Below are positions 1-12,606 of a stretch of DNA of 64,000 nt, in pieces. The stretch comes from Tipula vernalis. Taxonomy: Eukaryota; Arthropoda; Insecta; Diptera; Tipulidae. The DNA lies in contig OY282558.1 in NCBI GenBank assembly GCA_958295665.1, positions 30,835,045-30,899,044 of the forward strand, written 5' to 3'. The notes under the pieces are model-generated. The model searched no databases. It was not told the origin of the DNA and worked only from the letters and a program-made list of their open reading frames with translations. Position 1 is the stretch's first letter. Each line of letters opens with the position of its first letter. The position numbers were made by a program, and so were the translations under genes.

Positions 1-1860
1 GCATCCCTCCATATAATATTTTAATCTATATGTTCACACGTATCCCCGTACATACTCGTTTAAACGAAAAATAAGAGGAAAATAATTACCAATTTTCAAC
101 TTTAAATCTTTTTTGTCGTATAATGTAATCGGTGTTATCATATTACAACAAATCAAATGTATTACAACAAAAAAATTAGACAAGTGATCATATTCTCACT
201 TAACAATAACAGAACGAAAAAGTTTTTTTTTTTTTTTGTAATCCTTCTTAACAATGAGAAAGATGTTCGAATTGATAATATTATTGAATATAAATGACAG
301 AAGGAAAAGATGATTCATTATATTTGAAGTTATAATAGAGTCACGTGTCATATTTTATAGTATACAACATTAAGCCCACCAGTTTAATAATCCGTTGCCA
401 AAACATCGAGATATAATTGTAATCATCTCGATAATATTTACCCTCGTTAACGATTTTTGCATAATTTTCTCATTAATTTTTGTGACATCGAGGAAACACA
501 TTAAACAGATAAAATTGATGCTCACTTTGGGTGAAACATATGTACGTACATATGTATATGGCGACCAGCGTTTAATGCCAAAAACCATTCTCAAACAAAA
601 TCATTTCTATATTATGCGATTTAGGCAAATACAATTAAAAATTGCAACAGCCAAACTAAACGATACAATATAAAAAAAAAAAAATCAAACCAAAGTGGAG
701 AAAAACTGTTGCATGCTCGTAATTAAATAATGATACACCATCAGAATCAGATCATATCACAAAATAGTTTGATTGCTGTTACATTTTATGTTATGGTTAT
801 ATTTTTATTTTTTTGATATTTCAAAATATAATTATGTTAAAATTTATATAATGTTTGGTTAACATAAGCGGATTGTTGCCAATTTTAAAAGTAGTCGTCT
901 GTGCGTCCTTTTAAAAAACATTTTATAAACTCGAGTATATACACGTATGTATGTTAAACAAAATGCGTTTACATTAATTATGTTTACATAAAAAGTTAAC
1001 CCCAAAATTCCAAAATATACATAAATAAATAAATAAATATTAACTGAACAGATGAAAGATCAAATATTAACTGATCTAACATCAATAACCTCTTAAAGAC
1101 GGGTAATTTCCATTTAAAATGTCATATCCATATAACCCCTTCATTATATTTTATATATACATATATGTATATGCGCGCGCTTATGTCGTGTGTGTGTGCC
1201 TGTAAATCTAATCATATTACATAACATGATCATTTCCAATTAACGCCGTGTGATGATGATCGCATCATATGGTGTGTCGCGTCGTCGTCGTCGTCGTCAT
1301 GATCTTATAATGTTTTGTTGTTAGAAATGTTAAATAAATTTCATAAGCACGCGTCATATGTTTATCATAATTATGTATGTATATCAAAAATTATATCGTT
1401 TGTCTTAATCTTAGTGATTAGATGTTTTGTCACTCACATAAGATCTTCTTCCCATATGTTGTTTACAAAAAAGAAGAGTTATATAAAGATAAATTTTTAA
1501 TCTATCATAAAATAATGAAGAAGGTGTTAAAATAACAGATGCCAGTTTAGTAGAATGAAAATAAACAAATATAGATTTTTTGTTTTTGTTTTCTTACATG
1601 AATAATTTAAATTATTTTAAGATTTTCGTTCCTTTCTTAAACACAAACGAAACAAAAAAAAAATAAAAACAGGAAATGATGGGAGACTATAAATATTTAA
1701 AATATTTTTTCCCATTTAAAGCGCGCCAAAATAATATCAATTTTATTTTTTATTTGTTTTAAGGAGTACGATCCCCGCATACGTAAAATTTTATTATCCT
1801 TTTAGTCATCTGTACACATAATTAATATTAAATCATTTACATATAGTTCGCACAATTATT
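1..1860. other. AT-rich non-coding stretch, no gene seen
   Basis: No open reading frame here has coding character. The stretch contains homopolymer runs (T run near 225-238), a GTC trinucleotide run at about 1276-1298, alternating TA/GC and GT runs near 1145-1195, and repeated ACATATGTATG words typical of fly intergenic or intronic DNA. Confidence 0.6.
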
Positions 1861-1875
1861 GTTCGTACGTAGGAA

Positions 1876-2035
1876 CAGTGAAACCTTATTATAACGAAAA
1901 GGGATCGGAGAAATTTTTACCTTATAACAAATTTTGTTAGCCTCTGTACTAAATTTCCATTTTAGCGAATGAAAATTCGCTGTGAAACATTTACTCAAAA
2001 TGTCACCTGTTGTTCATTCTAAAGAAATTTCACTA
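1876..2035. mobile_element. Possible pogo/Tigger-like MITE relic
   Basis: The left end reads CAGTGAAACCTTATTATAAC, which resembles the CAGTG-type tips of pogo/Tigger transposons. A short complementary end (TTTCACT followed by ATA) lies near 2027-2035. The inverted repeat is short and no clear TA duplication can be proved, so this is weak. Confidence 0.25.
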
Positions 2036-2099
2036 TAGATTGGGTAAAAAAAACTGTTATCAGCAGTCAAAGGTATCATGGTGACTAATAAACAATGCA

Positions 2100-5000
2100 G
2101 AACTCTGACTTAAAATCCATTAAAAAAAGAAGTCTCTTATAAAAACGTTTGTTAAAAATCACATGGGTTCACATCCTTGAGCATTTTATGACCAAATATG
2201 CCGAGTGTGTTTGTATTGTGTGCTCCATCCAACCACGAAATTTTCACACGACAGCCATATTTATTTGAGGCTTCAGGTTGAAAAACATTCAAAGGTTCGA
2301 TTTTTTGACAGAAATAATAGCCCTTTTCGAACAGGAAGCACTATTGTTGACTAATTGGGGCAGAAAGCTCTATTGTTGTCGCAATTGAAAATTCAATTAT
2401 TTTGAAAAAATTAAACGAATCTCAACTTTGCAATAGTTTAGGTTTTATTCGCATTTCACAGTTTCTCTCTTCGCAGAATAATAAAAATGGCACAAGGCCT
2501 TTTCTGATAATTAAAAATAATATTGCTAAAATTTGACAAAGAAAATATACTTCAGAATATAAACAACCATTATGCTTCAGAAATCGAATCAGCTATATCT
2601 AATTCGAAGAAATGAAAGAACACCAGGGTCACTAGAAGGTATTAAAAATAGTACACCATACGCCGAGCTTTGGGTTAGGAGAATATTCAATTGAATTTAA
2701 CTATAACCCGGTGATTGAAATATTTGTTACATTCTGTATGATTTTGAAAATTTTGCCGATGTCTTTAGAACTCAGTTGTTGGTTTAAATTTGTCTACAGC
2801 CAGGTATTCCCTAAATTAAATCTAAGTGAAATTTAATAATTTCTTTTAAAATAAGTTCCTTTCGGACAAAGGCTCTTTTCCAAAGGCTTTAAAATTTGGA
2901 GCTATTATACTGTAGTAGGAGTCCATTTTGACCAGTTTCATTGGAGTCTTTTTAATTAAAAATTTTCGAAATCGCTTTCAGTTTTGTTTTTTCGATTGAA
3001 TTATTAATCGACCAATTCTGGTATCTTTTGAATTTTTTAAAATGACTTCAGTTTGTAAACCGCAAAGTTCTTTCAAATTGTACAGTGAATAGAATAACCC
3101 AATATTTCACTAAGACTTCTTCAAATTCTACAAATTTTTCTTTTTGGTTCATTAATGAGAGCTTGTAATTTAGGAATAAATAATTTTGAAAATTCTAAAT
3201 CTGGAAAACCTACTAGGACTTTACAAGTTTTAAAATGAACCAAGGCGTTTTTCCTCAGGTCACTTCAAACGACGATTGTCGCTTCACGGAAAATACGCAA
3301 AATATCTTTGTTACTCGAAAGTATAATTTGAAATATTTGTTTTGTAACAGGCCAGCAGAATTCAGCAGCGTTTATTAATAGTAGTGCGATACATCGATAC
3401 TTTTGATCAAAGTAAGAATTTTTTCAATTCGGTTTGCCTATTACATTATTTAACACAGTAAAGTTTTCTATTTGAATGTAATATTCGAGCACAAACAAGC
3501 TCTATCAAAAATTCTCTAGATTCGATCTTGACCAGAAAATTACATTCCAAATATTTTTGTTATAACAGGCAAACATAACTCAAAAAACATGCTTTTCTTC
3601 ATCAGCGAGAGGATTGAATTGAAGGCCCGCAGCATCTTACCACCGCTCCACCATTAAATAATTGAAAATTTTTCAATTTGCTGAAGTTCTCATTTATATT
3701 TTTAGTATAGTGGTCCAAATCAGCCACTCCCGAAGAAGGTGCAATTTTTAATTTTTTTTTTCTAAAAACTACCAAATTTTGCATCGATTTATTTACATAC
3801 AGTGTCTTACTTGACTCGCTTTTTTATTATGGAGGCCGACCTGTGATGAGTCTTTTAAAAATTGATTTAAGATTTGATTTATTATGTTCTCACAGTTGGA
3901 CTTAATTCTCACAAATATTTAATATTTCATATTCAGAATTATTTACAAATGATTCCATGCGGTTCTAAACTTTGATTACACAGTTCTACAACATCGCTGA
4001 ATTGAACAGATGATTTGGTAGATATCTGTCTGAACTAATTTGATCGTTTGGTAAATTGTCGTGGCTTCTCAATTTCGTTAGGCCCACTCGTGCCTGCGGG
4101 TGCCACGAGTATCAAGTTAAGCCACTGATCATGTTTCATGAAGCTTCAAGGTAATCCATCCAATCCACTCAACTCGCATCAGAATTATGATTCAAAAACT
4201 CAAATTTGTTCATTTTTTGTTGTTGCTAATGTAAATTTTGATCTTATACGGATTACATGGTGCCATAAAATATCGCCGATACTTTCTAAAATTTCTAGTC
4301 TATTAGGTTTAAATTAATTTTGTTGAAATTTGATATCAACCAATCATACAAATTATTATGTTGTAAATCCAGAATAGTTTAATTTAATTAGTAATTTTGT
4401 GTTATCGATGGTACCATGAAATGGTATCCAACTCAACGAATTTCTTCGTACATAACGAAATATTTCTTGAAAAAATATTCAATTGACTTGTTTCAGATAA
4501 ATTTGTGGACTCATCAATTATTACATGTAACCCCACCGTTGACTTTTATACCAAAAATGTTAAAAAATTTCGAAAGTTTAATTTTTTAGGATACTGGTTT
4601 ATATTCGGAAGTCAAATTAGAATTGATTTTTGTACAAAAGGATTAAAAACACGAACAAAATGAAGCAGAAGTTCCATCTATTTGCGGCTGTCAAACTCAC
4701 ACATTGGACCAATTGGTAGAAAGCAAAAACAGCCAATTCAAAGTAAAACTATGTAGAATTAGATTTTAATCCGGTTAATTTACGAATTGCTAAATTGACT
4801 TTTAAACAAATTTACTAGCATCGCTAAAATTTGTGAGTGTACTCTAAATCTAAGCGGGGCTATGAAAATACCTTCCTCTGAGAATAAAATGAACGCAGGC
4901 AGTGTTCTAAAAATCGGCCTAACCTTAAATTAGGCCGGTAATATTTAGATTTTTGAAAGAATATTTTGAAATCCGTTTAAGTGTATCAAAAATGTACACA

Positions 5001-6700
5001 ATAAAAATCGATCTTTTTTGTTATTCTTCTCGCTGTTTTGATTATTTTCTCTTATGTCTTTTTTTAAAAAAGGTCGACCACTAATTTTTTATTTGTGGAT
5101 CGTTTGTCATTTACATCAACATAGTAATATACGTAGTTAACATCAGTAAATTTTAAAAATAATGAAAAACATTTAAATTTTCAATCAATTTCACAGAATA
5201 TTATTGAACTGGCAATATTGAATATAACAAAATTCAGTGTCAAAATTTTTTAGTGAAAATCATGTAAAACTATTCAGTGATTTATGCAGAATTTTAATGA
5301 TGAACTGATTAACAAATACCTTTGTATGATTTTCAGGTTAAAATTTTCTCCGTGTAGAACTGAAGAATGTCTGTCAGACATTTTTCAATGAGACATTATG
5401 TTGAAATTCTTAATATTTCGTCACGCCGTAAAGTAGAAAAATGTGTGCAGGTTAAGGATAAGTTGGAGGCGACAGGCACGTGGTTATATAATATATTAAG
5501 ATTTTTATCATGAATACAGAATTATTAATATTTTGATTATATTTACGTCTCTACCTTCCATGCCATATAACGCGGGACAACTGAGGGCCAAAATGCTTCA
5601 AAAATACGTGAAAATCCATTTTATTTGCATACAGGACACCGATAACTATCATAAAGTGGAAATCAGTGAGGTTGACTTTAGAACCTTACAGCAATAAAAT
5701 GCCAAAAATTCACTCCGTTTAATCACCCCTGAATCTCATCTGATTAGCTTGAAATATGGTTGTGAACTATCCGGCATAATCGTGTAAAAAACTCGTGTAA
5801 AATTACAGACAATAATAAGTAATTAAAAAAAATTTAAGACGCAAAGTTAACAAAAATTCTAATAACTATTTTGCAATTTAAAATTGCTTTATAGAGGCTA
5901 CAGATAGCTTTTAGTTTTCTACGTTTAAAATTCTTTTGATAATATTAAAAAATTCTACTATTCGATAAAATAAACTAACGTCGACATTTTTGATAAATCT
6001 CCAAACTACATATTTAAAAGTGAAAACCTTTTACTGTAGAAAAATGGAGAATGACCTAAGATGCACAAAATAATTTTCTTTTTTAGTATTGATAACAAAT
6101 TATTTTTTATAAATTTTAATAAATTTATTTTTTTAAAAATCGCTCCTTAAAAATTTTTATTCGCTCTTCACTGATCGAATAATCATTTTTTACTACTTTA
6201 CTTTTCTTTTACATGAATCATTCTGAATAGTGAGTGGAAAACCAAAGATATTTTGTTGTTTATTTATTTGTCATCGAATAAAAACGAATACAAAATAATT
6301 TTCTACTCGGAGACTTTTAAAGGGAAAAGTGAAACAAAAGGATAGAAGAGTGATCTCTTTCATTTTCACAAAAACAGAAAAAATTGTCATTCTACACCAA
6401 ATTTTCATAAAATTCATAAAGATTCCATCTTCTATAAAACTTGTACATTAAAATCGTATTTAAAAAATTCTCTAAACTATGTGACAAGTTAAGCAGTGAA
6501 ATTAGGAAAAAAAGAAATGAAATTGTATAAAAAGCACAAAGCTCCAACAACAAAAAGTTTGAGAAAGTTTACTATTCTAAAAAAAAATTATTAATAATTT
6601 TGTGAAGGAAACTCGACAAAGGCGTATAATTAATGAGTCAACCAAAAATTTGATTTTTCGATAATGCTCGATATGAAACCCGACCGAAGATGCTTTGCTG
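2100..6700. other. No recognisable gene; old decayed sequence
   Basis: Reading frames are short and unrelated to any family I recognise. The base composition is slightly less AT-rich than 14-20 kb, as expected for old transposon debris, but no motif settles its origin. A GC-rich hairpin sits at about 4088-4113 (arms ACTCGTG / CACGAGT). Confidence 0.5.
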
Positions 6701-6714
6701 CATATTTTTAAAAG

Positions 6715-7140
6715 TTGCAAGACTATTTATAAGTATTACAAAAGCCTTTGATATTGTGAAGATCAATTTTGTTGTTTTATAAATTATGCAATGCTGAAAG
6801 TAGGGGAATAGGTTTCGGTTGGTTTAAATCCTATTTATCTTGTAGATGACAATTGGTAAAAATTAATAATATAGTGAGCGATTGTCACAATGCCACCTGT
6901 TACGGCTGGTGTACCACATGGAATCACCTCATTTTTTTCGGTTCTTGGACCAACTCTTATTTTAGTGTACATAACTTCTAATTTTAATACTGATGTTAAT
7001 GGGCATCCTGTATAGTTTGCAGATGGCACTGTACATATTTGTCGTACAAATACTCGAGCGATATTATAGATGGCATTTAAAGTGATCTCAGCTGGATTAA
7101 TTTGCATTACATGATTTTGAGCTAAAAATGTGATTCATGT
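6715..7140 (+). pseudogene. LINE reverse transcriptase fragment
   Basis: Decayed core of a non-LTR reverse transcriptase on the plus strand. Broken plus-strand frames give, in order, a motif-A-like KAFDIV segment (about 6745-6765), a WFKSYLS segment (about 6820-6840), a GVPHG plus VLGPTLILVYI block (about 6908-6975, matching the usual GVPQGSVLGP motif) and a degraded catalytic box FADGT (about 7018-7032; intact enzymes have F/YADDT). Frameshifts and stops separate the pieces, so no product is made. Neither the 5' part nor the 3' end is visible, and the clade cannot be assigned. The 90-residue minus-strand frame over the same bases is a shadow. Confidence 0.6.
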
Positions 7141-7581
7141 TATTTCTCAAGAAATGGCGATATTTTTTTAAATAATTTCTTTGCTCTATTTCCGACAGTA
7201 ATGCTAACTGTTTTCAACTAGAAAATATTTCCATTTTTAAATACGTTGTTATTATTTTGGACCGTAAAATGCTAATACGAGATATTTATTAGGTAATCCC
7301 ATTTCCATCGTAAATGCATTGTAAAGAAATCATCCAAAATAATCAGAACTTCCAAAGTCTAGAACTTCAACGGAGTAAGATCCAAATCAACAGATCATGT
7401 TTTCCGACAGGAAGGCAGATCGAGCGAAAGTAGTATAGCAGAAAGTTAAGTTTTTAATTAGAACGAAAGTACTTCACGTTTTCCAAAATGTGGCAGCACT
7501 AAACGACACCATTGATAAACTCTTGTCTCATTTATTACGTACCTTTCTTTTTCAAATAGAAAATGGATACAACCGATAAAC

Positions 7582-7929
7582 CAGAGATGGGTAGTGTCGA
7601 AAAGTAGTATTTATGACACAGTTTTCGAAAATTTTTGACACGACTTCTTCACAGACTTTCAAACCCTGTGTTTTCAACACTTTTTGACAGGACTTTTGAA
7701 CATGTAAAAAACTGAAAAATGTAATTTCATTTACGCTCAGAACTGTTTCAATAGTTTGAACAGTTTCAAAATTTACCAGTATATTTCAAAGGATATTTTG
7801 TTTCCTCTTTTTCACTTTCCGGCAGTTTTTGACACTTTTCGATAGTTTTTGACCATAATTGAAGGTTCTTGATCTATTTTTGACGAAATTGTCGAAAAAT
7901 CAGATTGTTTAGCGTTTTACCCATTTCTG
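7582..7929. mobile_element. hAT-type MITE, copy 1
   Basis: A 348-bp non-autonomous DNA element. Tips are CAGAGATGGGTA on the left and TACCCATTTCTG on the right, which is a 12-bp inverted repeat with one mismatch. It is flanked by a perfect 8-bp direct repeat CGATAAAC at 7574-7581 and 7930-7937, the duplication length expected for the hAT superfamily. The interior is rich in TTTTTGACA/TGTCAAAAA words and has no coding capacity. A diverged copy in the opposite orientation lies at about 58275-58677. Confidence 0.85.
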
Positions 7930-7937
7930 CGATAAAC

Positions 7938-8326
7938 TAGTTATGTACATAATTATTTAATCAAATATTTATTAATAATTGAAACTAAATAAAATTGTTA
8001 TTACCTTATTTTAGAAAATATTCAAAAGGGAATAAGGGCAAGAGAGGTGAAAACAACTGTAACAAAACATTTACTACGATTATTAAACACTCACATGGTC
8101 AAAAAACAAACACTTTTTGAAAATAATTTGACAGCATTATTCCTAGTGTTCAGTTGGGCAAAAGTGATAATTTTTTTTTTTATCACGTTTTGCCATAATA
8201 CGTACTCATTTACCACAAAACAACCAAGTTTTTTTGTTGGTTTTAGCTGTGAAAATAAATACATATTTGGCTCTGCTTGTGAAGTGATATTTTTAATATT
8301 ATTTAGGAAGGCCATTATTTAATATT
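7938..8326. other. Spacer between MITE and fold-back element, no gene seen
   Basis: A 91-residue plus-strand frame (8047-8322) and a 74-residue minus-strand frame (8091-8315) overlap here. Both have random composition and no recognisable motif, so neither is annotated. Confidence 0.5.
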
Positions 8327-8336
8327 TTATAAAAAG

Positions 8337-9377
8337 ACCTTGTTAAATTTAGCCGAAAGTTTACAGCCGAAAGATACAAAAGGTCGGTAATGCAGATATT
8401 GTATTGGATATATCAGCCGAGAGTTACCAGCCGACATATTTCAGCCGAAACATATTTTAAATAAAATGAAAAATTAACAAAACAATCTAGAAACTGGTAT
8501 TTTCACGAAGTGATATTACGACTGAATAAAGGGTCATTTTGGTTTGTCCCTGTTTACCATAGCAATTATACTTTAAGTTTTATCAGAAAAGCCAAATATA
8601 AAATGTAAAAACTTGTATAAATTCAACCTTTAAAGTGTCATGTCTAGAAAGTATTTCAGTTAGTGTGCCTAGCCGACAATTATCACTAGAAAATTATTAA
8701 GCCAAGTTCCAAGTGGGGAGCTCGGGAAAATTCGTTTGAATGAAAAGCCCATATAAAATTACAAAATTTGTATAAATTCAACCTTAAAAGTGTCATGTCA
8801 AATTTTGTAATTTTATATGGGCTTTTAATTCAAACGAATTTTCCCGAACTCCTCACATGAAACTTGGCTTAATAAGTTTTCTACTGATAAATGTTGGCTA
8901 GGCACACTAACTGAAATAATTTCCAGACATGACAAAAGGTTGAATTTATACAAATTTTATAATTTTATATGGGCTTTTAATTTAAACGAATTTTCCCAAG
9001 CACCCCACATAAAACTTGCCCTGATAATTTTTCTAGGTATAATTGTTGGTAAGATACACTAATCGAAATACTTTCCAGATATGACAGTTTAAAGGTTGAA
9101 TTTATACAAATTTTTACATTTTATATTTACCTTTTCTGATGAAACTTAAAGTATAATTGCTATGGTAAACAGGGACAAACCAAAATGATCCTTTATTCAG
9201 CCGCATAATCACTTCATGAAAATACCAGTTTCTAGATTGTTTAAAATATTTTATTTAAAATATTTTTCGGCTGAAATATGTCGGCTGATATCTTTCGGCT
9301 GAGATAGCCAAGACACTGTCTGCATTACCGACATTTTATAACTTTCGGCTGAAAACTTTCGGCTAACTTTAATAGTA
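8337..9377. mobile_element. Fold-back element, copy A (AGCCGAAAG family)
   Basis: A 1041-bp near-palindrome flanked by a perfect 10-bp direct repeat TTATAAAAAG at 8327-8336 and 9378-9387. Both ends carry spaced AGCCGAAAG-type words (or their complement CTTTCGGCT) followed by a GTCGGTAATGCAG segment. The centre lies near 8785, with perfect 28-bp arms at 8743-8770 and 8799-8826. An outer block of about 60 bp near 8525-8590 is repeated inverted at about 9130-9190. The right side carries an extra copy of the GGGCTTTTAAT...ACGAATTTTCCC unit. There is no coding capacity. Duplications of 9-10 bp are known for Foldback and Mutator-like elements; membership there is inference. Confidence 0.85.
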
Positions 9378-9727
9378 TTATAAAAAGTCGCGATAAATTG
9401 GTTTTGATATTGCTCAAATAAAGATGATCTACAGAAGTTTGACGTTAAAAATCATTTTTTTCGGTTTGGTTGTTTAGTCGGGTATGACATAAGAACCAAC
9501 GAATTGAAGTTAGGGTAATAAATAAAAAATATCATGATATTTTTTATCAATTTTGCCCGACTGAATACGACCATTATTGACGATTCTAAAAGTAGAGAAA
9601 TCGTCTCTCCAGACTTGTCGCAAATGCGACGAAAGAAAATTTAGCAATCCGGTAATTAAAAATTGTTTACAATAATTTCGAACGTCAAGTTATCAACTAG
9701 ATCATGTGGAACCTGTGATGTTAGTAG
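9378..9727. other. Spacer between fold-back element and LINE, no gene seen
   Basis: A short perfect palindrome lies near 9524-9546 (AAAAATATCATGATATTTTT core). Weak matching words GTCGGG and CCCGAC lie either side. No gene is seen. Confidence 0.4.
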
Positions 9728-9800
9728 TTTTTTTTTAGACACCTTTATTGATATGGCTACTACAATCTTAAACATTATTAATTCATTAGTAAGGTTGACA

Positions 9801-12505
9801 TTAATACTTATGAGATAAGCATAAACTTGTTTGGTCTGCTGGACCAGTGCCCGGTTCCCTTGAGATATAATATTCATATACGGTTAGGTCATGTGGTTTG
9901 ATTCGTTGGAGCCGCCTTACTTCGTTTGTACTGTCCAGTAGTTGTACGGCCTCAACGTTGGTGTGGTTAAGAAGCCTCTTCTCATGTTTAATGGCACATT
10001 CGCGGATGACATCGTCTATCAATTGTATTTTTAGATTATTGTGTATTTCCCTGTTAGTCACAAATCGGTAAGCGTTGGTGACCATTCGAGAAATTTATTT
10101 TGGCTACGTTATATAATGTCTCTATTGGATTTATGAGTACAACCCCATAGCTGCGCACCATACATCCATATTGGTTTGAAGATAGTCTGGTAGACTAGTC
10201 TTTTGCAATACAGGTTTATTTTGGAATGATGCCGAATTAACCAGTACATTTGACGTTGTTTTAATCGTATCTGTTCAGCTTTTTGTCTCACGTGATGTTT
10301 CCAGTTGAGCCTTGAATCTAAATGCAGACCAAGGTATTTTGCCGATTCAGCCTGCGGCACTTGTACCCCATTGAGGTATATGTGTAGACTGTTATTTTTG
10401 TGTCGGAGCGTAAATGTCACATGGGTTGATTTGAGCTCATTAAGCACGATTTTCCAGTCAATTGTCCATTTTGTAACGTTGTTCATTGTTCGTTGAAGAT
10501 TTTCCACTGCCCTTGGTTGTGATTCGTCTACTGACATAATTACAATGTCGTCAGCGAATGTGCCGATGAATGTTTTATTCGTTGTAGGTATGTCCGCAGT
10601 GTAGAGAAGGTAGAGGAGGGTTCCCAATACGCTTCATTGCGGAACTCCCGCTAGCGTTGGATAAAAGTCAGAACATGTTTCATCATGGATGACTCTGAAT
10701 TGGCGATCAGAGAGGTATGATTCAAGCAGCTGGCAATAGTTTTGTGGTAGCAGTTTGCTCATCTTGAATGTCAATCCGTTGTGCCAAACCCTATCAAAGG
10801 CCTAAGATACATCCAGAAATACGGCGGGGCAATATTAATTTTCTTCTAACGCTTGATTATTACCGTATTTATTCGATGGACTTGATCTATTGTGGAGTGG
10901 TTATTCCTGAATCCAAATTGAAAATCAGGAACGTTTACCATTGGCTTTAGACGTTTTAGTAGTAGTTTTTCAAACAGCTTTGATAAGGTCGGAAGGAGTG
11001 AAATTGGTCTGTATGATGTTTCTTCTTCATCTGGTTTACCTGGTTTCTTCAACATAATTATTTGGGCCGTTTTGAAGCATTTGGGTACATACTTCAATCT
11101 CATACAGGCATTAAATAAGTATGTGAGCATGATGATTGCTTTGCGTGAAAGTTCCTTGAATAGACCCTTTGATATTTCATCAATTCCTGGTGCCTCTTTT
11201 TGGCTAAGACTGTTGTCGATTTCTTCAGCAATTTCCATTGGCGTGACCCTTTTAAAATCCTGATTTAGTTGATAGACAGGTGTTACGTCAATGTTGGATT
11301 GAATGTCATGTGGTTGAAACAGTGTTGCTAGCTGTTGAGCAAAGAGTTCCGCTTTTTCTTTGTCTTGTCGAACCCAATTGCCTTGAGCATTTCTTATAGA
11401 TGATACTTGAACTACAGGTCGTTTAAATTTTCTGGTTCCTTTCCATAACGAGTAGTCCTTATCCATTTCTGGACCTAGCCCGCTTAAGTAGTTGTCGAAG
11501 CAATCCTGTTTGAAGCTTTTGATTAGCCTATTGACTTTGTTACTTATTCGATTGAAAGAGGGCTTGTCAGCGGGATTTCTGGTGAGATGCCATATTCTCC
11601 TTGCCTTTCTCCTTTCCTTGGTTTGTTCCCTTATTTCAGCCGGGTATTTGACTTCAATCTCCGCTTTGTCCTTTAATTCTGGAGTAGCTAGACTGGCGGC
11701 CTTACGAGTGTATTCAATGAAATTGTTTGTTTGTTGTTCCAATTCTTCATTACTTTTAATACTAACTTTTAATTCAACTAGCTCTTCCAGTTTTTCTCGG
11801 AAGAGATCCCAATCCGTGAATCTATTAGTAAGGTTTTGCTTTTTATTTTTCTTGATGACTATAGCGCTTACTGACAACAATACAGGAATGTGATCAGATG
11901 TTAAGTCGTTAATTCCTTCGACTCTAGTGTAACTGGATGAAATACCTTTTATGATGAAGAAATCAAGCAGATCTGGTATTTTTCCTGCATCCGTTGTCCA
12001 ATACGTTGGCCCCCTTGGAGACAGATATTCACATTTGTTTTCATGAATGGCATTGAACAAAGCATTTCCTTTCCCAGGAGAAATTAGCCTGGAACCCCAA
12101 GCTGTATGTTTTATATTATAGTCCCCTCCAATAATAAATCTTGAACCGAGCTTATTAAAGACGTTATTAAATTGTAACTTCGTTGGTGTATGCCGTGGAG
12201 GACAGTATGCTGCAGCTTGCATGTAGCTTTCTCGAATATCCTCTTATTGATAACGTACAGTAGTAGAGCGTAGTACAGCTGAACCACCTCTGGCTCTTTC
12301 ACTAGGATGGGTTGTCCAGTAGGAATTAAATCCCTTTATTCTGAAAAAGCTTTTGTTGGAGAAGTGCGTTTCTGAAATCAGTGCAATATCTATGTTGTTT
12401 GTATAGAGAAATATTTCCAGTTCTTGGGCTCGTTGGTTGAGCCCATTAGCGTTTCAAGTTACAATGCGTAGGAACGAGTTAATTATTTGTCTGTATGCTG
12501 ACTTT
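9801..12505 (-). pseudogene. LINE ORF2 (endonuclease plus reverse transcriptase), broken
   Basis: An AP-type endonuclease followed by a reverse transcriptase. The endonuclease N terminus has its WNANG motif changed to stop-NANG (TGA near 12447); ISETHF follows near 12375, then a frameshift at about 12240. The longest open piece is 12222-10846, 458 codons, with endonuclease residues GGDYN and a SDH box near its N terminus and RT motifs (KKPGK, YRPISLLP, FQFGFR) at its end. Motif A (FLDVS-stop-AFDRVWH, TAG near 10802) and the GVPQ-stop box (TGA near 10634) are each hit by a nonsense codon. The palm FADDIV is intact in the next piece (10627-10109), and the C-terminal part runs 10085-9801. It cannot encode an enzyme as it stands. 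Confidence 0.85.
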
Positions 12506-12606
12506 TTTTGCTAAGCGGATAGAAATTAATTTCTAGTTTTGCCACCCTTTCTGCTAAGTGAATTTGACTAAGCTTTTTAATAATTTCAAAGTTATTAGAC
12601 TCTTTA

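Noticed and set aside
6835..7107. 90-residue minus-strand frame
   Set aside because: Shadow of the plus-strand LINE reverse-transcriptase relic.
8047..8322. 91-residue plus-strand and 74-residue minus-strand frames
   Set aside because: Overlapping frames of random composition between two transposable elements.
9716..9727. Search for a target duplication of the jockey-like LINE
   Set aside because: No convincing match to the sequence left of the poly(A) was found beyond the 5' end near 14360-14420.
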